Shown here: piece by piece, positions 61,196 through 64,000 of the stretch
Numbering within the stretch: position 1 is the stretch's first letter
Layout: every line of letters begins with the position of its first letter
Assembly: GCF_039134705.1 (NCBI RefSeq)
Contig: NZ_CP146256.1
Span: 806,001 to 870,000, forward strand
Direction of reading: 5' to 3'
Origin: Kineothrix sp. IPX-CK
GTDB taxonomy: Bacteria; Bacillota; Clostridia; Lachnospirales; Lachnospiraceae
DNA: 64,000 bases
Position numbers and translations under genes: made by a program
Notes under the pieces: model-generated
The model's input: only the letters and a program-made list of their open reading frames with translations
Database searches by the model: none
What the model was told of the DNA's origin: nothing

Positions 61196-61257
61196 GGATG
61201 ATGCACTATTGTGTTAAGGTGTGGATACTTTTAGTAAATTATAAAGAACGGGGTGAA

Positions 61258-64000
61258 ATGTCAATGGAAAAGAACAGAATACGTCCTATTGCCTCAGGCA
61301 AGAACATACGTATGAGTTATTCACGGCAAAAAGAGGTTTTGGAGATGCCCAATCTTATAGAAGTTCAAAAGGACTCCTATAAATGGTTTCTCTCAGAAGG
61401 CTTAAAAGAAGTCTTTGACGATATATCTCCAATTGCGGATTATAGCGGACACTTAAGTCTGGAATTCGTCAGCTTCGAATTGTGTGAAGATGATGTTAAA
61501 TATTCTATTGAAAAGTGCAAAGAAAGAGATGCGACTTATGCGGCACCGTTAAAAGTTAAGGTTCGCCTTTATAATAAGGAGAAAGAAGAAATCAGCGAAC
61601 ATGAGATTTTTATGGGAGATCTTCCGTTAATGACTGAGACGGGGACCTTCGTTATCAACGGAGCGGAGCGTGTTATCGTTAGCCAGTTGGTACGTTCCCC
61701 TGGCATTTATTATGCCATTGGACACGATAAGATCGGTAAGCGTCTGTTTTCTTCCACTGTTATTCCTAACCGTGGTGCATGGCTGGAATACGAGACTGAT
61801 TCCAATGATGTTTTTTATGTACGTGTAGATAGAACGAGGAAAGTACCGATTACTGTATTGATCAGAGCGTTAGGAGTCGGTACCAACGATGAAATAAGAG
61901 AGCTTTTCGGTGACGAACCCAAGATTGAGGCGAGCTTTGGAAAGGACACTGCTGAGAATTATCAGGAGGGTCTGTTAGAGTTATACAAAAAGATCCGTCC
62001 GGGAGAACCTTTAAGCGTAGAGAGTGCGGAGAGTTTGATTACCGCAATGTTTTTCGACCCCAGAAGATATGATTTGGCGAAAGTTGGAAGGTATAAATTT
62101 AACAAAAAATTAGCATTGAAGAATAGAATCAGACATCACATCCTTGCAGAGGATGTAGTGGATGTGACTACTGGCGAAATCTTGGCGGCTGCCGGTACGA
62201 AAGCGACGGCAAAGCTTGCCGACGCTATTCAGAATGCAGCGGTTCCTTATGTATATATCCAGACGGAGGAGAAGAACGTTAAGGTTCTTTCCAATATGAT
62301 GGTGGATATTACAAATTTCGTGGACTGCAATCCAAGGGAGCTTGGCATTTCAGAACTGGTATATTATCCCGTTTTGCAGCAGATTCTCGAAGAATACGGT
62401 GACGATCCGGAAGCTCTTGCGGATGCGATTAAGAAGAATGTACATGAACTTGTACCGAAGCATATTACGAAGGAAGACATTATCGCTTCCATTAATTACA
62501 ATATCCATTTGGAATATGGTATTGGTAATGACGACGATATCGACCATTTGGGCAACAGACGTATCAGAGCGGTAGGAGAACTTCTCCAGAACCAATACAG
62601 GATCGGTCTGTCCAGACTGGAAAGAGTTGTTCGTGAGAGAATGACGACTCACGATTCGGAAGAAGTTTCTCCGCAGGTGCTCATTAATATTAAGCCGGTG
62701 CAGGCTGCCGTGAAGGAATTTTTCGGTTCCTCCCAGTTGTCCCAGTTCATGGATCAGAACAACCCTCTGGGCGAGCTTACTCATAAGAGACGTCTTTCTG
62801 CGCTGGGTCCCGGTGGTTTGTCCAGAGACCGTGCCGGATTTGAGGTCCGCGACGTTCATTATTCTCATTATGGAAGAATGTGCCCCATCGAGACGCCGGA
62901 AGGTCCTAACATCGGTTTGATCAACTCTCTCGCAACTTATGCGAGAATTAACGAATATGGTTTTGTGGAGGCTCCTTATCGTATTATCGATAGGTCCGAT
63001 GCAGCTAACCCGCGTGTAACGGATGATGTCGTTTACATGACGGCAGATGAAGAAGATAATTATCATGTAGCTCAGGCTAACGAAGCGTTGGACGACAAAG
63101 GATATTTCATAAGAAATACTGTTTCCGGCCGTTATAAAGACGAAACGTCTGAATATCCCAAGGCTATGTATGAGTATATGGATGTATCGCCTAAGATGGT
63201 ATTTTCGGTTGCGACGGCTCTCATTCCTTTCTTGGAGAATGACGATGCGAACCGTGCGCTGATGGGATCCAACATGCAGCGTCAGGCCGTGCCCCTTTTG
63301 ACTACCGAGGCTCCTGCTGTAGGAACAGGTATGGAACCGAAGGCGGCGGTTGACTCCGGCGTTTGTATTGTTGCGAGGAAATCGGGCACAGTGGATTATG
63401 TATCCTCAAGGCTCATTAAGATGACTTACGATGATGGGGAGAGAGATGAATATCGTCTTACGAAGTTCTCCAGAAGTAACCAGTCCAACTGCTACAACCA
63501 GAAGCCTATTGTTTTTAAGGGCAACCATGTGGAAAAAGGTCAGGTAATTGCAGACGGTCCTTCCACTGCAGACGGCGAGTTAGCACTTGGCAAGAATCCC
63601 CTGATCGGTTTCATGACCTGGGAAGGCTATAATTATGAAGATGCTGTTCTTCTGAGCGAGAGGCTCGTACAGGAGGATGTTTATACCTCTGTTCATATCG
63701 AGGAATATGAAGCAGAAGCCCGCGATACCAAACTGGGCCCGGAAGAAATTACGAGAGACGTACCGGGCGTGGGCGATGATGCGCTGAAGGATTTGGATGA
63801 TAGAGGAATTATCAGAATTGGTGCGGAGGTTCGCGCCGGAGATATTCTGGTAGGCAAGGTTACTCCTAAGGGAGAGACGGAGCTTACGGCGGAAGAAAGG
63901 CTTCTTCGCGCGATTTTCGGCGAAAAGGCGAGAGAAGTAAGGGATACCTCCCTTAAGGTTCCTCACGGTGAATATGGTATTGTTGTAGATGCCAAGGTGT
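61258..64000 (+). CDS. rpoB: RNA polymerase beta subunit, 3' end missing
   Basis: Starts at ATG 61258 (ATG 61264 possible) after CGGGGTGA and stays open to the window end; 914 codons are visible of about 1200-1290. The beta signatures [23 protein letters not shown], the rifampicin region [26 protein letters not shown] near 493-518 and [18 protein letters not shown] are intact. The positions equivalent to E. coli Asp516, His526 and Ser531 are the sensitive type. It is preceded by its own promoter and the rplL terminator. rpoC is expected beyond the right edge. Confidence 0.97.
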   Translation, partial: MSMEKNRIRPIASGKNIRMSYSRQKEVLEMPNLIEVQKDSYKWFLSEGLKEVFDDISPIADYSGHLSLEFVSFELCEDDVKYSIEKCKERDATYAAPLKVKVRLYNKEKEEISEHEIFMGDLPLMTETGTFVINGAERVIVSQLVRSPGIYYAIGHDKIGKRLFSSTVIPNRGAWLEYETDSNDVFYVRVDRTRKVPITVLIRALGVGTNDEIRELFGDEPKIEASFGKDTAENYQEGLLELYKKIRPGEPLSVESAESLITAMFFDPRRYDLAKVGRYKFNKKLALKNRIRHHILAEDVVDVTTGEILAAAGTKATAKLADAIQNAAVPYVYIQTEEKNVKVLSNMMVDITNFVDCNPRELGISELVYYPVLQQILEEYGDDPEALADAIKKNVHELVPKHITKEDIIASINYNIHLEYGIGNDDDIDHLGNRRIRAVGELLQNQYRIGLSRLERVVRERMTTHDSEEVSPQVLINIKPVQAAVKEFFGSSQLSQFMDQNNPLGELTHKRRLSALGPGGLSRDRAGFEVRDVHYSHYGRMCPIETPEGPNIGLINSLATYARINEYGFVEAPYRIIDRSDAANPRVTDDVVYMTADEEDNYHVAQANEALDDKGYFIRNTVSGRYKDETSEYPKAMYEYMDVSPKMVFSVATALIPFLENDDANRALMGSNMQRQAVPLLTTEAPAVGTGMEPKAAVDSGVCIVARKSGTVDYVSSRLIKMTYDDGERDEYRLTKFSRSNQSNCYNQKPIVFKGNHVEKGQVIADGPSTADGELALGKNPLIGFMTWEGYNYEDAVLLSERLVQEDVYTSVHIEEYEAEARDTKLGPEEITRDVPGVGDDALKDLDDRGIIRIGAEVRAGDILVGKVTPKGETELTAEERLLRAIFGEKAREVRDTSLKVPHGEYGIVVDAKV

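Larger units (their letters stand above)
60947..61257. other. Intergenic region between rplL and rpoB
   Basis: This 311-base gap holds the rplL terminator (60971-61003), a second hairpin made of TATATAATAGGAAAA and its complement (61001-61039), an imperfect pair AGCGGAACAAAAG (61070-61082) with CTTTTGTTCGCT (61123-61134), and the rpoB promoter (61167-61195). No gene is supported. The distance and structures suggest that rpoB is partly insulated from the rplJL operon. Confidence 0.6.

Noticed and set aside
62730..62820. Rifampicin-resistance change in rpoB
   Set aside because: The core residues match the sensitive form; the small differences (Gly, Glu, Leu) are normal lineage variation.

Overview
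The window looks like a chromosomal segment of a low-to-moderate GC Clostridia, most likely Lachnospiraceae. The grounds are the gene order rpmG-secE-nusG-rplK-rplA-rplJ-rplL-rpoB, strong AGGAGG-type ribosome binding sites, tight ATGA-type operon overlaps, a Gram-positive style Pel-like polysaccharide operon, and glycosyltransferase families (DUF616, CgeB-like, DUF1919, DUF4422, DUF4874/DUF4832) typical of that family. No species call is possible from sequence reading alone. No rRNA, tRNA, CRISPR array or complete insertion sequence was seen.

Region 1 (1-24325) is a large glycan-decoration island. It starts inside a DUF616 protein and continues with a CgeB-like glycosyltransferase, two neighbouring genes broken by four single-base frameshifts, a reverse-strand GT2-TPR protein, two tandem IspD/TarI-like cytidylyltransferases, a DUF1919 protein, an 825-residue TagF-like polyol-phosphate transferase with a propeller-like tail, two FkbM methyltransferases, a radical SAM enzyme, several GT2/GT4 enzymes, a GT11 fucosyltransferase, a DUF4422 transferase and an SDR epimerase. 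The part from about 6.9 to 22 kb is visibly more AT-rich than its surroundings. It carries scars of gene insertion and loss near 6.85/7.89 kb and 16.6 kb. Seven of its proteins share a short Rossmann-like 'GAG' module, fused to different enzymes or standing alone with a membrane anchor. The target of this chemistry (capsule, teichoic-like polymer or flagellin) is not shown in the window.

Region 2 (24326-25949) is an intergenic zone with one small coiled-coil gene. It holds a candidate small RNA unit (promoter, structured RNA, terminator) and two MITE-like elements with long inverted repeats.

Region 3 (25950-46156) is a long co-directional operon for a Pel-like exopolysaccharide: SDR-PelD fusion, PelE-like, DUF2194 in the PelA position, PelF and PelG. 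It continues without a clear break into DUF2304, GT4, GT2, DUF4874/DUF4832, a GT2 fused to BspA-type leucine-rich repeats, a Wzx-type flippase, a polytopic GT-C-like protein and a GT8. A small HTH regulator and UDP-galactopyranose mutase follow. The PelD-like protein keeps a c-di-GMP I-site (RxxD) beside a degenerate GGDEF, so c-di-GMP control of synthesis is likely. Its fused SDR domain has lost the catalytic Tyr and Lys.

Region 4 (46261-54183) holds a LacI repressor facing a maltodextrin ABC importer and GH13 glucosidase operon, then a lone biotin-dependent carboxyltransferase. Region 5 (54313-64000) has a reverse-strand FliD-like gene and then the conserved transcription-translation cluster through rpoB, which runs off the right edge. 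A CapA-family gene with its own promoter sits between rplA and the L10 leader.
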